Under the pieces are notes generated by a model that had not been told where the DNA came from, ran no database searches, and saw only the letters and a program-made list of their open reading frames with translations. The translations under genes were made by a program, and so were the position numbers. Below, one piece after another: positions 47,001 to 59,700 of a stretch of 64,000 bases of DNA. How positions within the stretch are numbered: the stretch's first letter is position 1; every line of letters begins with the position of its first letter. Source of the stretch: Glycine soja (lineage: Eukaryota; Streptophyta; Magnoliopsida; Fabales; Fabaceae); contig NC_041005.1 of NCBI RefSeq assembly GCF_004193775.1, positions 8,000,501-8,064,500 of the forward strand. Reading direction: 5' to 3'.

Positions 47001-48399
47001 TATGCTACAACTAAATCCAAAATGTTGTCAAGCCTAACAAAATTGTTAAGTGGGCCATTTACTCATGAATGCTTTCAGGTCAAATGTCTTTCCTACCAGT
47101 TTTAAACCTTAAATGAATCCATTGTTTCTTATTCCTCAGCTTATAAGGCTGAACAGATGTATGAGTTACATTGCCACAAAAACATCCATGAGCTAATGGT
47201 TGGATTTTTATTTTTTTGTATAATCAGTATCAGACCCATGGACCTGACTAATCCTCCTTCGGACCAAGTTGCCCACTAAGGGGTAAAGTTTTCCAAATGT
47301 TGTGACCCCATACCTAAGGGGGGTTGATCACACAACCTTGGAAAACGGACGAGAGTGCTAACCAATCACCCCAAGCAACATTTGCTGGATTTAATGACAG
47401 TAGGAATTGCATTGTGGAGTTAGTGTATTTTATAAATACAAGAGATTTCTATAGGTTTTCATAATGGAGAGGTTTGCAAAGATGCAAAAGAGAGTGATTT
47501 ATTCTGTAAAAGGGAAAGAAAACTACCAGTCTACAGCACCCATTTCTCCTCTGCCTTAGGCTTTAAACATTTAGGTAGGAGTTAGGATTATCATGTATAA
47601 CACAGAAGAAAAGACATCAGATCTGCTCTTACTGGCTGCTACAAATTACATAAATGTTTGTTTTCTTCGCAGAAAATATGTAAAGTAGTGGAAGAAAACA
47701 CACCTTTGGAAGATATGAAAAGTGGTCCACTCTTGAAAATCTGCAAGATATGAAATTACAGGAAATTAATTTAGGTATCAGAGGGGCATGGAAACTTTCG
47801 CTTCAAACTAGATAAATTTTATAGTATTTTTTTCTTCCCAAATTTGCATGCCTCTCATCACCTGGGTAAGGTCAATTACGATATGCTCAAACTGTGATAA
47901 AAGAAAATTCTTAAAAATGGTTGCCATAAAAAATGTATGGTCATGCAAAAGTTTAACACAGGTAAATTTTGACAATTGCGATTTAAATGCCACAGCCTTG
48001 CTTCTACTTAAGCAGGAATTAGTCCGGTTGATCCAAATTCACACAAAATTCCATGTTTGCAAAGGACAACAATTACCATATTGCCGCTTCCACCTTGAGA
48101 ACGCAGATTTTGCTCTTGTGGCCCAGACTGGGAATTAGGAGGGGGAATAGAAACACCACCATTTCCCTACAAAAAGAACAAACATCACTTACATGACTTT
48201 TCCTCTATTAGTATATAACGACACCAATGTATCCACAAGTCCAGATTCCGAGGCAACGAGATCCTCATTCTTTAATTAATTCAAAACTAGTGATAAAAAA
48301 AGATATTGCAGCCAACAAATCTGTGCATTAAAAATTAGTGGCAGTATAAAAATAAAAAAAGCTTTTCACCTGAGACAATTCTGCACTTGTGTTGGTCAT
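35050..48399 (-). CDS. REN1: PH-RhoGAP, ROP GTPase-activating protein (REN1/PHGAP family)
   Basis: Stimulates GTP hydrolysis on plant ROP GTPases; REN1 limits ROP1 signalling in pollen tubes and PHGAPs act in cell shape. Exons (minus): 48399-48370, 48166-48077, 47740-47704, 46510-46434, 45381-45311, 45192-45114, 44950-44806, 44161-44042, 43350-43273, 42811-42756, 42673-42604, 42314-42230, 40237-39994, 39303-39085, 38384-38061, 37899-37850, 37284-37224, 37133-37050, 36968-36912, 36798-36632, 36474-36414, 35999-35868, 35502-35050. Total 2790 nt, 929 aa, all junctions in frame. PH domain ~42-150 (KSGPLFISSK, WKKRWFIL); RhoGAP ~186-394 with the arginine finger in GILRQAAD (Arg225); acidic domain 395-467; Ser/Lys-rich region; coiled coil ~590-715; Pro/Ser-rich tail. 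Length is close to what I recall for Arabidopsis REN1 (about 930 aa); PHGAP1/2 remain possible. Confidence 0.92.
39160..39235 (-). repeat. coding GAT/GAC repeat (poly-Asp) in the PH-RhoGAP gene
   Basis: On the plus strand this is a nearly pure ATC array, read as GAT on the gene strand. It encodes one run of eight Asp and one of five Asp within exon 14 (acidic domain). Because it is an exonic triplet repeat, its length could vary between alleles without breaking frame. Confidence 0.9.
40775..40925 (-). repeat. LTR-like fragment (possible solo LTR)
   Basis: Read on the minus strand this has the look of short LTRs from legume TRIM or non-autonomous elements: AGGTGAGGACTTCCCAAGCC, a CTTATAA TATA-like signal, then GTGATGTGGTACTAAACACA near the other end. 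No second copy or target duplication was found. Boundaries are approximate. Confidence 0.35.
41181..41634 (+). repeat. internal tandem duplication within the TRIM
   Basis: Unit A (41181-41485, containing the SINE) and unit B (41486-41634) both begin GTGTGATTCTTCC and run through GTTCTTATCAAT, ATCA-CGGCATGGGTGGTG, TTTGCCTGAGACTATTCAAA and CAGCCAACCAACATGGG. Without the SINE and one target copy, unit A is 148 bp and unit B is 149 bp. The duplicated segment includes the end of the 5' LTR and the primer-binding region. Confidence 0.85.
41225..41397 (+). mobile_element. Au-type SINE with 16-bp target-site duplication
   Basis: The insert is 41241-41381 (141 bp). A perfect 16-bp target duplication, TACCATATCACGGCAT, flanks it (41225-41240 and 41382-41397). 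It contains a Pol III box B (GGTTCGAATCC, 41267-41277), then GGAAACAGCCTCT, GGGTAAGGCTGCGTACAA and GCATAGCGAAGAGCC, and ends in a T run. These blocks and the T tail fit the plant Au SINE family. At 141 bp it is shorter than the usual ~180 bp and lacks a clear box A, so it is 5'-truncated. Confidence 0.85.
44369..44577. mobile_element. Mutator-type MITE in intron 7 of the PH-RhoGAP gene
   Basis: A 9-bp direct repeat, CAAATTTAA (44369-44377 and 44569-44577), flanks a 191-bp insert. Its ends are imperfect inverted repeats: GGAGAAGGATACTCGTTCACC on one strand against GAGTATTGATATTCATACATC on the other, 14 matches over 23 positions. The interior is a strikingly purine-rich GAGAGA tract. The 9-bp target size fits Mutator-like elements. 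There is no coding capacity. Confidence 0.65.
46876..47003 (-). mobile_element. second Au-type SINE copy, opposite orientation
   Basis: The 96-bp insert (46892-46987) is the reverse complement of the downstream part of the SINE at 41241-41381, from the CAGCCTCTTTGCATATGCAA block to the T tail. It is flanked by a perfect 16-bp target duplication, TGTTTTGATAAAGTAT (46876-46891 and 46988-47003). It is more strongly 5'-truncated and lacks box B. It sits in intron 3 of the PH-RhoGAP gene in the sense direction of that gene, while the other copy is antisense. Confidence 0.85.
47201..47392 (-). mobile_element. tRNA-derived SINE-like element
   Basis: Read on the minus strand from 47385, GTTGCTTGGGGTGATTGGTT then AGCACTCTCGTCC resembles a tRNA 5' half with box A. 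GGTTGTGTGATCAACCC about 35 bases on sits where box B would be. The body continues to a T-rich tail near 47208 (A-rich on the other strand). A 7-bp repeat, TGGATTT, flanks it (47201-47207 and 47386-47392). It differs from the Au copies, so it is a separate family that I cannot name. It also lies in intron 3 of the PH-RhoGAP gene. Confidence 0.55.
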
Positions 48400-48401
48400 A
48401 T

Positions 48402-48613
48402 CTGTGATCCCAAAATCACAGAAGTATATCCAAGATGCTTACCCAGCAGAATTCACAACATTCAATTGACAAAATCCTGAGTTCACATTCATCAAAATGG
48501 CAATGCAGCAGCTCAATGGTTATTAATTTATTGCAAATAAACATCCAAAAAAGTGTAAAGAACAAATAAAGAAAAAAACTACAACTTTTATTTGAATCAA
48601 CATTGTACCGAAC
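48402..48613 (-). other. intron in the 5' UTR of the PH-RhoGAP gene
   Basis: A donor GTTCGG at 48613 follows GAGCCAG, and an acceptor TCACAG ends at 48402, two bases before the ATG at 48399. Upstream (48620-48760) the leader is CT-rich on the gene strand. This makes transcription start likely near 48700-48850. Inferred from splice signals, not from transcripts. Confidence 0.6.
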
Positions 48614-48979
48614 CTGGCTCTGAAATCAATCAAAGGCAACAAAAGTGTGACGAGAGAGAGAACGAACGTATTGAGAGGTGTTGGAGGGAAAAAAAAAAAC
48701 AATTTGTGTTTGGGTCTTTGTCTTTGGATTTGTGTTTCTCTTTCTTCTCCAAATGGAATGTTACGTGAGAAATGTTTGGATGGTCAATCGAAGCCAAAAT
48801 CCTGAATGAGGAGCGGGTCTTCCTAATCTGCAACACTTACCTTAAAAAACGAACCAGATGGAGGGAAAACACTACACAGGAACAAGATCTTAGGACTGAG
48901 GGTACTTCGGTCATTTCGCTCTCATTCTATTACAGATTTTGTTTATTTTTGTTCATTGTCGTATTCCTATTCTAATTCT

Positions 48980-51900
48980 AAGGTTGCCAGATGTCGCAAG
49001 CGCACTCACTACGTGCAAACACGTGTTCGTCTTCTTAGTCAAGGCTCCAATTAAATAAATACATGAATTATAATATGATATTTATAAAAGTAAATAAGTT
49101 TATATTTATGTTAACCTAGTTTTTAAAAAATATTTATTAAAAATAAGAAATTCTTCCTTCCCTATTTTCTTTTTGAAACATAATTGGTAAATATATCCTA
49201 AGCAATTTTATGGATACACCCATGATCAGGAAACAGGTATCCATAATGACAGAAAAAGAAAAAGACCAAATATGTCAACGAAAATATATTACTAGTAATT
49301 AAGGATTTGAAAATAAAATACACTGAGTGAGAAGTCAATTCTTTACAGTCTTCAATATATTAACTATTATATTAAAAATTGAAGTCTTATTAAGAAATAT
49401 TTCAAAAGTACTGATTAATAGATGAAAATACAAAAAATATTTCCTTTGTTTTTTTATACCGGTCGGATTTTAAAAAAATATTCTTATCTATCTTTCATTT
49501 ATAAAATTTAAGATCATATTAATATGTTTTTATCCCTTTTATCCTTATTTTATTGTGAAGTGAAAAGAGAAAATGGTGAAATAGGAAACTGAGCAACTAA
49601 TTTATTATAATAAACAAATTATAAATTTTTTGATTTTTTTCATAACAACCAACAAATAAAAAGAAAAGGAAATAATATCTAACATAAATATAATGTTTGA
49701 TGTACTGTTCATTATATTCTTTATTTTTTATTGTTACCAAGTGTCTTTCATTAAATACTTTTTTCTAATTAACAAAAGCTTATTATATTTATTTGCCGGC
49801 CCCATTGATAATTGATAATAATAGTAACATGTGATTTTGGTTCGCCTTGCAAGTAGGAAATAAGTCAAATAACTGCATGCTGGGCCTTGGCTATCGGCCT
49901 CGTTCATAATAATGTTTAGAAAAAGGGGGGAAATTATTTATTACGGTCATTATTTTTTTCAAAAGGGCATTCTTTTTTGTAAGGTACGAAAACATAAAAA
50001 AAAGGGCATTCTATAAACGCGTTTAAAATGTTGAGAAGAGAAAAAAAATTGAATATATAAATCAATCAATAACTTAAAAGTTTCTAAAAAATATAAAAAG
50101 TAAATACTAGAAGTCATTTTTCATAAGAAGTATAAATGGAAATATTTTCACGATTTAGTTTTATAATATAGGAATTAATTATATTTGACATTATGATATC
50201 AAATAAAATTACTAAATTTTAAAAAATTAAGTATTTTAATAAAAAAAATACTGTTACTTTTTTAATTAAATTCATTTAGTAATTTTTTAATCCTTATAAT
50301 ACAACCATAAACAGTAAATAGAACAATGGATGGAGAGATCATAAAACACTAAGGTATGGGTGCACTTTTTCATACAAAAGTATATTTGGTACTTTTTTCA
50401 TGCAAACATGTACCCACATTTATGTTGGGATAGAATTCAAATTTCTAAATTTAAATGGTTAAGGTATTTTTTAGATTTTAAAAAAGTATTATTTAATATC
50501 TAATTTATAAATTTGTTTTTTTATGATTATGATATTAGGTCTATAAATATAAAGTTTTGAGATGAGAACAACCATCCTATAATTTGGATTTTTTATATAA
50601 AACAATTTCATATTTTGTTTTCTTTAATCGAGTATTCAACAAGAAAAAAAGTAGTTTCTTTAATTTTCAATCAACATCTGATTTCCTTCCATCAATATTA
50701 AATAAATATAATATTTTTCAACGCAAAATCAATAACATTTTATTAAATAAACTAGTTCTTATTTTTTGAAATTAAAATTCTAATATTTTCCTACTTTTAT
50801 ATATCATTAATAAGGTAGTTTTCTAACAAATAAAAAACTTTTCACTTAAATTATTTCTAAACTTAGCACTTAAAGAAAAATATATTTTTAATTTACGTTT
50901 CAATTAAGTTTTTAATACCTGTGCAGTTCATGGTTGCCTTTTTTTTTAGTGGATGATGATTGTGAATAGTTAACAGGAAAATATCACAAAAATAAATTAC
51001 ATACACTAAAAGAATTTAATTTAAAATATTCTGTATAGAAATATCAATATTATGTTGTTATTTAATCATAAAGTGTTGTATAGAATACTTATTAATTTTT
51101 ATAAAAACTACTTTAAAAAATTAAATAATATTTTCTAATTAATTGATGGTATAAAAAAATTCCATCATGATAATTAAACTCATACTTAATAATTTTTTTA
51201 AAAATAATTTATAACGTTGATTTTGCTCCCCATTCCCGCTGGTAAAATTTATGGCTTGAACGTGGATACCGGATACGAATAAGTCAGTATACCAAATCTA
51301 ACGTTACTGTTAACTGTTTTTAACTATAAAACAATCAATAAACTCAACAGGGATTGATTGTACTTTAGCTATTGGAGAACGCCTGCAACATTCTCCCAAA
51401 CACTATTTCTATCCTTCTTCTGAAGGATTAAATTTTTATTAATAATTAATAATTTTGATGAATTTTGCATCTAAATAAAAAAATTATCATTGAATGATAA
51501 ATAAATCTCATCAAAATCAACAATTTCTAATAAAATTCAATCAATTACAAAAGTAATATTAAAAAGAATATTAAAGAAAATATCACTCACATTTCTCTTA
51601 ACTATTGTGATTAGTTAATGTAAGGATCATGTTTAGGAATTTTTTTTCTTTAGAAAACATATTTTTATAAAAATGTTCGATACAAATATAATACATTATT
51701 TAAAATAAGTTAAATTAAATTTGCAATCACTTAAAATTAAATTATTTTTATTTTATTTTATTTTTATTATTATCATGATTAATATGTGATTTTAGTTTTT
51801 GTAAATGTTTGATATCTATTTTGTATCTTATAAACTTAAATTCTCATTTTTGAATTGAAGTTTTTTTTTAATTACTTTCGTACTCCTTGGGATTTAAGAT

Positions 51901-54740
51901 ACATGACTTCTCCTAAATTAAGTATTTAATTTAATTATTTATTATTTTTAAATACTAATTTTTAGGTGAATTTATATGATGTGAGCTTCAGGTTCAACGA
52001 GTGCTTATAGATTACCCATCAATGCAATTATTACATGTGGACCAATCTTTCTTGGATTTAAATCCTAATTTTTAAATTAGCTGTAGCGATATTACTTTAT
52101 CTAAATGGTTTAGACTAAAAAAATTATGAATATTTACATAACATGCCAATAAGTATTATATTCTTTCATAATTTTCTGTCAATTTTCAAAATTGTATCTC
52201 TTTAATTATTAATATTTGTCATAATATTGTTTAATAATAATTATAATATAGTGTAGTAGGATACTCATGTAGCTCCTGGTATTGTGAAATATTACTATAG
52301 TATATTAGTTGGGTTTCTGCTGAGAAAAAATAGTTGGGTTTCTACTCCTACACCCAATATCTCGTTTATATATACAACTAATAAAAAATTGTAAAAAAAC
52401 AATAATGTCAACCTGTCATAGAAGATAAATATAAAAATCCAACATTTAACATAAAAAATAAATAAAACTTATGGTTCTTCCTACTATTTTCATAATTGTA
52501 CCATTCCCTTTTTTTTTTATTGGTATTGGATTGTTATAGTAAAATCTATGTTCAAAGCATAAATATATATATGTGATACTATTATTACAATATTTTCTTA
52601 AATTTTATTATATTTTTTAGACTTTAAAAACAAAGAGATGCTCATATAATAAGAAATATTCATCTTGTATGACATATGTTATTAAGAAACTAAATAAAAG
52701 TGTTGAATTATTTTTATTACCTTCCCTTTTTTTCAGTGGAGTATTTAGTACCTTCCAATCCATAAAATAATTAAATAAAATTGAAAAAAAATGAATAATT
52801 AACTTTAATTGATTATTTTTACTTGTTTATTTTTTAATATATTTTGTTAGCTTTGTTTAACATAGCATTTTAGACTAGAGAAAACTAAAATCCTTTTTTT
52901 CATAGTTTGCTATTAACAAAAAATGGAAAGGAGATATTGAGGATATAATTTGTCACACAGAAAAATAAAAAATAATATTATGACATTATAATTATTTCAA
53001 AAAATCAAATACAGTCTTATACTTTTTCCTTTTTAACCTAGCATTATTTTTTTCTTTTTTTGCATTATTCACCTTTTTTTTGTTTCATTGATTGAAAGGT
53101 AATAAAAATAATTCAAGATTTTTATTTAGTTTTTTAATAGATTATGTTAAATAAGATGAATATTTTTTATTGTATTTCTCCTTTTCTAAATCTTTTTTAG
53201 TAATAAATTTAATGCAATGCAAAAAAAGAATGTCAAGGTTTGCCAATTCCATATCTTTATTGGATCTACATCCTATACGTTACCTCCTCATCCGATCCCA
53301 ATGTTCCTCTTCATCTCACAATTGTTTATCTGTTTCCATCCATTATTTGCCAAAGATAATGACTTAGTTGTATTTTTTTATCTCAATTTTTTTAATAAAT
53401 TTTATTTTCAACAAATTAATATAATATATTTTATCTTTATCTTTTATAGAAACTTATAAATGTTACCTTTCGTGTTGAAGTAACATGATATGTTAAAATA
53501 ATTATCCTTTTTCTTAATTTTTTTTCTTTTGCCAAATTTTACTCCATCTTTTTCTCTTTTTGGCGAATTTTATTCCATATCTTTTTTTTTTTGGCATATT
53601 TTTCTAGGTCAGCTTAGGTAAAATTGCTAAAAAAAATTATAATTAAGCGAAATTAATAAGGTATAATTTGAATTTCATCCAACTCATTGCTATGCCAAAT
53701 CAAAAGTTAATCACAAAGTTTTACTACGAGGCTCATTGAGTCATGATGAACTTTAGACTTTTCTTTCATTGTCGTTACCTTCTTTAGCCAAGGAACAACA
53801 TACTGATTTTAGTCTCATTGAAAATACAACATATACTAATTAATGTAACAATTCTCACTTCAAACTCACATTCTCTTTGACATAATAGGCAAAGTCATCC
53901 AAATTATGTTGTAGTCATAATATACTCAAACTTTGAAATATTTACACTTTTAATAAAATGGACAATGAATTTTGTCTTGCATCAGTTGCATGTTCTATGA
54001 ATAAATCTCATAGGTTGCCCTCTCTATCTTATAAAATCAATCGCATAATAAGTAGTTAGTTTTGTATTGTCATGCTCCTTGAATTTATGCAAATCAAATG
54101 AATCCTGAAAATCACACGAAAAACTGATTTTTATTTGGTTGATAGCAATGACGGACCCAAATTTGAATCAGTAGGGATAATTTATTTAAAAATATTTATT
54201 ATTATTATTATTATACATGTAAAAATAAAGATATAAATATTAAAATTAAATGTAGTAAACTGAAAAGTGAATAAAATGTCTAACTAAATCAAACATAAAG
54301 ATATTTAGTGAGCTGAAAAGGGAGCAAAATGTGAGAAAAACAAGTTATATATAAAAACACAAAATTTGACAACGGCAAAAAATTAGAAGTGGTTCAAATT
54401 ATGAAAATAGGAAGAGCAAAAAGATAACAATAATACTGTATATACTTACATTTTCTCAAAGTCAGGAGGTCCATATGTAGCCCTTAAGTATACTTGTGTT
54501 TGCCATTAGTTTAGTTGATAATGTAAAGTTTTACCTTCACAATACATACTTACTAAACTCTAAAATTTAATAATTTTCAAAAAAAAAAAAAATTGAATGG
54601 AAACATCTCATCTCATCTCATTTCATTTATAATAACTGAATCAATAACAAGGGACCAAGTTAAAAACATGTCTACATGCATATTATCTTGACAGCCTTGC
54701 AAGGCAATGAACAACAACATTGACCCAAACTTTAGGGAAA
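48980..54740. other. AT-rich intergenic DNA, no gene seen
   Basis: Long AT-rich stretch. The ORFs present (for example 50584-50769, 53170-53459) are low-complexity Phe/Ile/Asn strings with no recognisable domain. A region near 53650-54130 is more balanced in composition and may be a decayed transposon, not identified. Confidence 0.55.
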
Positions 54741-54748
54741 ATTAAGTT

Positions 54749-54960
54749 TTGAAATACACTCAGTTTTGTTTGCAGCTCCTAAGAATACTACCATGTATAT
54801 TCGTTGTTGAAGAACTTGTGAGAGTGCAAGGAATCCATGACATGCTTGCAGTCGGTTCAAATATTATGTTGTCGAACTTCAAATCAGAGACCCAAATAAT
54901 TGCTGTGTGGAGGGGCGCCGTTTCTTCTGCTTCATGAGCTGTTGGAGATCCGCGGTGGTG
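54749..54960. other. short GC-richer patch, unidentified
   Basis: This stretch has more balanced composition than its surroundings and an open frame of 62 codons (plus) ending at 54937. I recognise no domain and see no partner exons. It could be a decayed gene fragment carried by a transposon or left from a duplication. Confidence 0.25.
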
Positions 54961-55017
54961 AGCCGTGATGGCTGCTATGAAGTGGCCTGTGTGGTCTCGA
55001 ATGCATGAAGAGATAAC

Positions 55018-55612
55018 TCTTCCATAATTTGCATATATAAAAAAATAGAGTTTCTATGGTGTCTCTGATAATTTTAGGGATTTTGATTTTTAGTTTTTTA
55101 TTAATCAAATTACATGTCATCTTTTCAATAATTTTTTTATACTTTTAAATTAGTACTTGATTATTATTTTTAAAAATTTGAAAATGATAACTTTTTAAAG
55201 TAGAAAATATGATTAAAGATAACATTAAAAGTCTGAACTTTAAATTTTTTTAATTACTTTTAACACTTTTTATAATTTTTTTTTGGGATTTAGGGCTTAA
55301 TTTTTGTTGATTTATTAAGCATGAGTTTTATAAGAAGTGTTGAAAGTAACTAATTTTTTTTTAGGATTTAGACTTTAATCATATTTTCTAATTTAAAAAA
55401 GTTACAATTTAATTTTTGTTTAAAAAATAATTAATAACTAATTCAAAAATGAAAAGATAATTAATGAAAAGATGACATATAATCTGTGAAATTAACTAAT
55501 TAAAAATAATCAATAACTAATTTAAAAACAAAAAAATTAAGAATATCAAAACTCTCTAAATTATTAAAAACACCATATAAACTCTTTAAAAAGAAATAAT
55601 TCTTCCATAATT
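55018..55612. mobile_element. long hairpin MITE with 9-12 bp target duplication
   Basis: The left arm (about 55046-55276) and right arm (about 55330-55586) are reverse complements along almost their whole length, leaving a loop of only about 50 bp. Examples are ATGGTGTCTCTGATAATTTT against AATTATTAAAAACACCAT, and AGAAAATATGATTAAAG against CTTTAATCATATTTTCT. The direct repeat TCTTCCATAATT (55018-55029 and 55601-55612) flanks the element, consistent with a 9-bp Mutator-type target plus chance matches. It is non-coding and could fold into a ~230-bp stem. Confidence 0.82.
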
Positions 55613-55890
55613 CTTCTGTGAAATTGTACTGGTCCGCACTTGTAATAATATTTCCAGGATCAAACGTTAATTAATAATACCATTAAAAAGTAGGGGAAAT
55701 TGAACACAAGATTTAAAAGAGAAAATTTAAAATTTAACAGTGAATTTAAATTTTTTTAATTTAAAATTTATTGTTTGAATATTTTTTTATGAAGAATTTA
55801 AATTTTTAAAATTTTAAAATATAATTTTAAACAACTAAAGATGTGAGATTTTAATTTCTTCTTAAAATATGAAAAATTGAAATTCTCTTC

Positions 55891-56097
55891 TTAATCGAAA
55901 AAGACACTTTCCTTAAGCATATGATTCTCCTCTTCAAGAAACACCGTCTGAGCTTGCCGGTAGAATTGTACCCGCCAATCACGGGAGCCGTCCTTGTCCA
56001 TCATACAATAGAGGTGTTGGTTGACGTGGAGGGCTTGTGTCATGTCTTGCGTCGTTAAATACTCCTCTGACTCCCCAAGTCGCATTTTTACTCTCAT
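55891..56097 (-). other. unidentified coding-like fragment
   Basis: A 68-codon frame with balanced amino-acid composition (for example LTTQDMTQALHVNQHLYCMM and RVQFYRQAQTVFLEEENHM) in otherwise AT-rich DNA. No domain is recognised and no flanking exons are obvious. It may be an exon remnant of a displaced gene. Confidence 0.3.
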
Positions 56098-56702
56098 ATT
56101 TTTAATTTTTTTTTATCCAAACACTATTTTGAAAATAAAAAAATTTCAATTGAAGTATTTAAAATTTTTAAAATTTAAAATTTCAAAAAATTTTAAACCC
56201 AAACTTCATAACTTTTGGCTTGCTTTTAGAAAAAAAGAAAAAGCTAGTATAATGAATCGTGGATTAAAAAAAATTATAAAAATGAAAATATGTTAAGCTA
56301 ACGGCACGTAGATTACCTCTATGACTCGATTCGTTAGATTTACCTATAAGATATAAGATTTTCGGAGCTGTATGATAAATGATAACTAATTCTGTTTCTT
56401 ATTTTGATATTCACTTGAGTTGTTTGTTGGTGTCAAAGTTTCAAACGCGTCAAAGTTAAAAAGGGAAAGATAAGAAAATAGTACTGATAGTAATAGGCAA
56501 AGGCAGAGGAAAGGGAACAATTGGAGTGCACGAAAATCATTAGCCACAGCCCTAACCCCCCCGACGCCTTCCATCGCATCGCCTCCTAAAACACCACACA
56601 TCAAAACGACCGTGTTTCGGAGCAATCAATGTAAAATCTATGGACAATAACGACGAATCTTTATTCTCTCTCCGTCGTTGTTTGTTGCATCATTAATAGT
56701 AG

Positions 56703-59700
56703 ATGCCAATGGATCCGAATCCGCAAGCCTCCGTGGAGTCCGACCCGGACCCGCTTCGCGTGAAGAGGAAGACCCTTGAGGCCGTGCTCTTGCAGTGTCA
56801 GAGAGCTCTCGAATTGATTAACGCTACTTCTTCTACTGCTGCTGACGTGGACGAAGAGGATTGCGAGATTGAAGGTGAAGCCACTGCTTCAGCTGATCCC
56901 GATGCCGACGAGGTAACTTTATTCCTCTTTCCGTTTTTAGGGTTTCCATTGGTACGGAATTTCAATTTTCTTCACTGTGTTGTGTTGCTAGGGAGTCTTT
57001 AATTGATCTCCAATGCTTAGGTGGTAGTGCTTGTTTAAAAAAATTAGTTTTATTCGTATTTTGAAAATACTTTGATACAGTTCCTCAGGTGCTTTTGGTG
57101 TTGTTTTTCAATCATAAAATCAGAGTTTTACTTCGGTAATTTGTGTTGATCTTTAATGCAAACCTTTATTACGTGGTTACCGATACCTCTAATTCTTGAT
57201 TGGAGAACAGCACCAAAAACACTTAATAAAGAACTGCATCTATGTTTTACCCACAAATTTGTTCATTGGGTTAAAGAAGTGGCATATTTTTTATTTCAAG
57301 TTTGGAACCGAGTAGAGTACTCCCTTAATAATATGGAGATAAAATTTGGCTGATTATCATTTCTGACACCACAGCTCATGTGCCTGAATGCAGTTATGTG
57401 ATCTGCTGAAATCTAGAGTTGAATGCCCGGCCTTTCTTCAACAGTTGGAGTGTGCTCAGGCTTCAGTTTCACAGAATATAGATGGTATCTTCTGCAATGT
57501 GAAATGGTTTTTGGCAGCTTGATGATTTCAAGTAATCAGTGTTTTCCCTATTTGTTTCAAATTTAGAATGATAATAAAAGAAAAATGTTCTTGGTTGTGG
57601 CAGAAGAAGGTAATTCCTGGGATATGGTTAGCAAAAATGATCTCTGGGAAGGTGAACGTGCTGACTCAGAGCAAGAAGATTATGTCCTTGTTAGACAAGA
57701 AGATATAGTGGAGGGCATTGCATGTTTCATGGCTGCATATTTGCTATCCTTAAAGCAGACTAAGGTATGTGATATGTATGCGCTTGTTGTTCAGTTGGCT
57801 CTATACTGTATGTAGATGTTATATTTGCCCCTTATGCATAGTTGAACTCATCGTGATATCATTTGAATGATATTCTTGTGCAATAATTTATAAACCATGA
57901 GAATCCAAATTTTTGGCTTCAAATTTCAAAGTATCATCTTACATGCTATAAGAACCAGCTGTCTCCTGCTTTCTGCTATTCACCTTACTCATAGGTCCCA
58001 TGTTGACTGGACCTTTTGCTTTCTTGTTTCTGATTATACCTCCAAATATGCTTCTCCATCAAGGTGCAAATTCCAATTGGGGAAAATGTTTTGTATGTTT
58101 CTTGAGAGGTTTTAGGAAATTTTCTTCCCCAATCATCTTTTAAGTTGTTTTTTATGTATATGTTGCCATCCATGTTGTGTAGAAACTTGTACAAATCATG
58201 GCCAGTTAATTATGTGAAGTGGAAACAGAAAGCATTTATAATTCTTAGATTTGAAATTTTGAATACAGTGAGGATGTATATCCTATGAAATATTTAATAG
58301 TATATTTATATATGTAAAATATACTGCATAATACGTAACTATTCCTAAAGTCACAATTCATAAATATAATCACTAAAAACCTTATTATCATTTCCCCAGA
58401 TCTAACTATGCTAAAAGTAAAATTTAGAAAAATGTATTTGTAAAATACTTCTTGTGAAATAAACATGGAAGGCTTATTTTTTCTCTAAAATAATTTCAAT
58501 GAAGCTAAAATAGGCAGGCTTCTCAAGCTGGTTTTGAAAATTTGAAATCCAATTTGAATCTGTTGCAACCTGACTGAGAAACCACCATTTTCTGTCCTCT
58601 GAATCACAAAGTCACAATTCATTCATAAATTGTCAAATCACACCAATTTGAACTATACTAATTGCAATTTTTTTTTACTTTTCTGAATTGGTATGTATTC
58701 AGCTGTCTTAGGCTCTTATAGCACAGATTGGCTACATATCAGCATGACTATTTCTGACAGTTCAGAAAAAGGGCCAAAATTATAGGTGTACCTACATCAC
58801 CCAAGTAATTTGTATGATGCTAAAATTGGCATTGGATCTGACTATGCTATTTAAACAATCAGGACTTTCTGGCACGTTTAACATATTTTTCTTTCCTTGT
58901 GTCCTACATTTAATATTTATATTAAAATAAGTACTAAATTAAATATAGGGAGTGTTATTTACCAATATATACTCCATTATCCTAGTTGATGGATACTCAG
59001 CTGCCTAGTTTTTTTTTTTTAATCTTTTAGCAGTACTGTGGTCTGCTTTGTCAATTCAATTTTACTTTATTTTGGTTGCAATAAATGCTCTATGTTTTTG
59101 TTGTGGTTTGCATGAACTGATGTTTCGCCATTTATTTCTAGTCACTTAACTATTTGAGAATAGTAATATACCACTACTATTTCTTTGCAAAATTATACTG
59201 GAAACTTCTGGATTTAATATTTAGTGATGAACTTTAAGTTTATATAATGTGCATTTTCTCTACAAGGATGTCCGTCCACTTTGTTCTGTTAAATGTCAGG
59301 AAATAAGTAGTTTCATGTTGCAACTCACTATAATGTTGAAAAATGGAGGACGGAGAGGAGAGATAAGTTTTATGCCGGGATTGCATTGTTGGACTTAATA
59401 TTATTGGTATCATATGTTTCCCCTTCCTTTATGCCTTTATGGGCATCATGTTGCAGTCCTGTTCGTTTGTTATATGGATAAAGTTTCTTCTTACAAGGAA
59501 ATGCTCTAGAAGTCTCCATCATTCAATTTACATGCCTTTTCCATAGTCTGCTTCTCTGTAGCCCTTCTCATTCATCTTTAGGATAACAATCACTTGCACT
59601 GTGTAACAAGGAATGCCTTTTTCTTCTTTGGTTGTGAATAATGTTGTTTTTTGGTTGTGAATAATGTTGTTTTATGAATTCTATCTATGATCAGTTGCAG

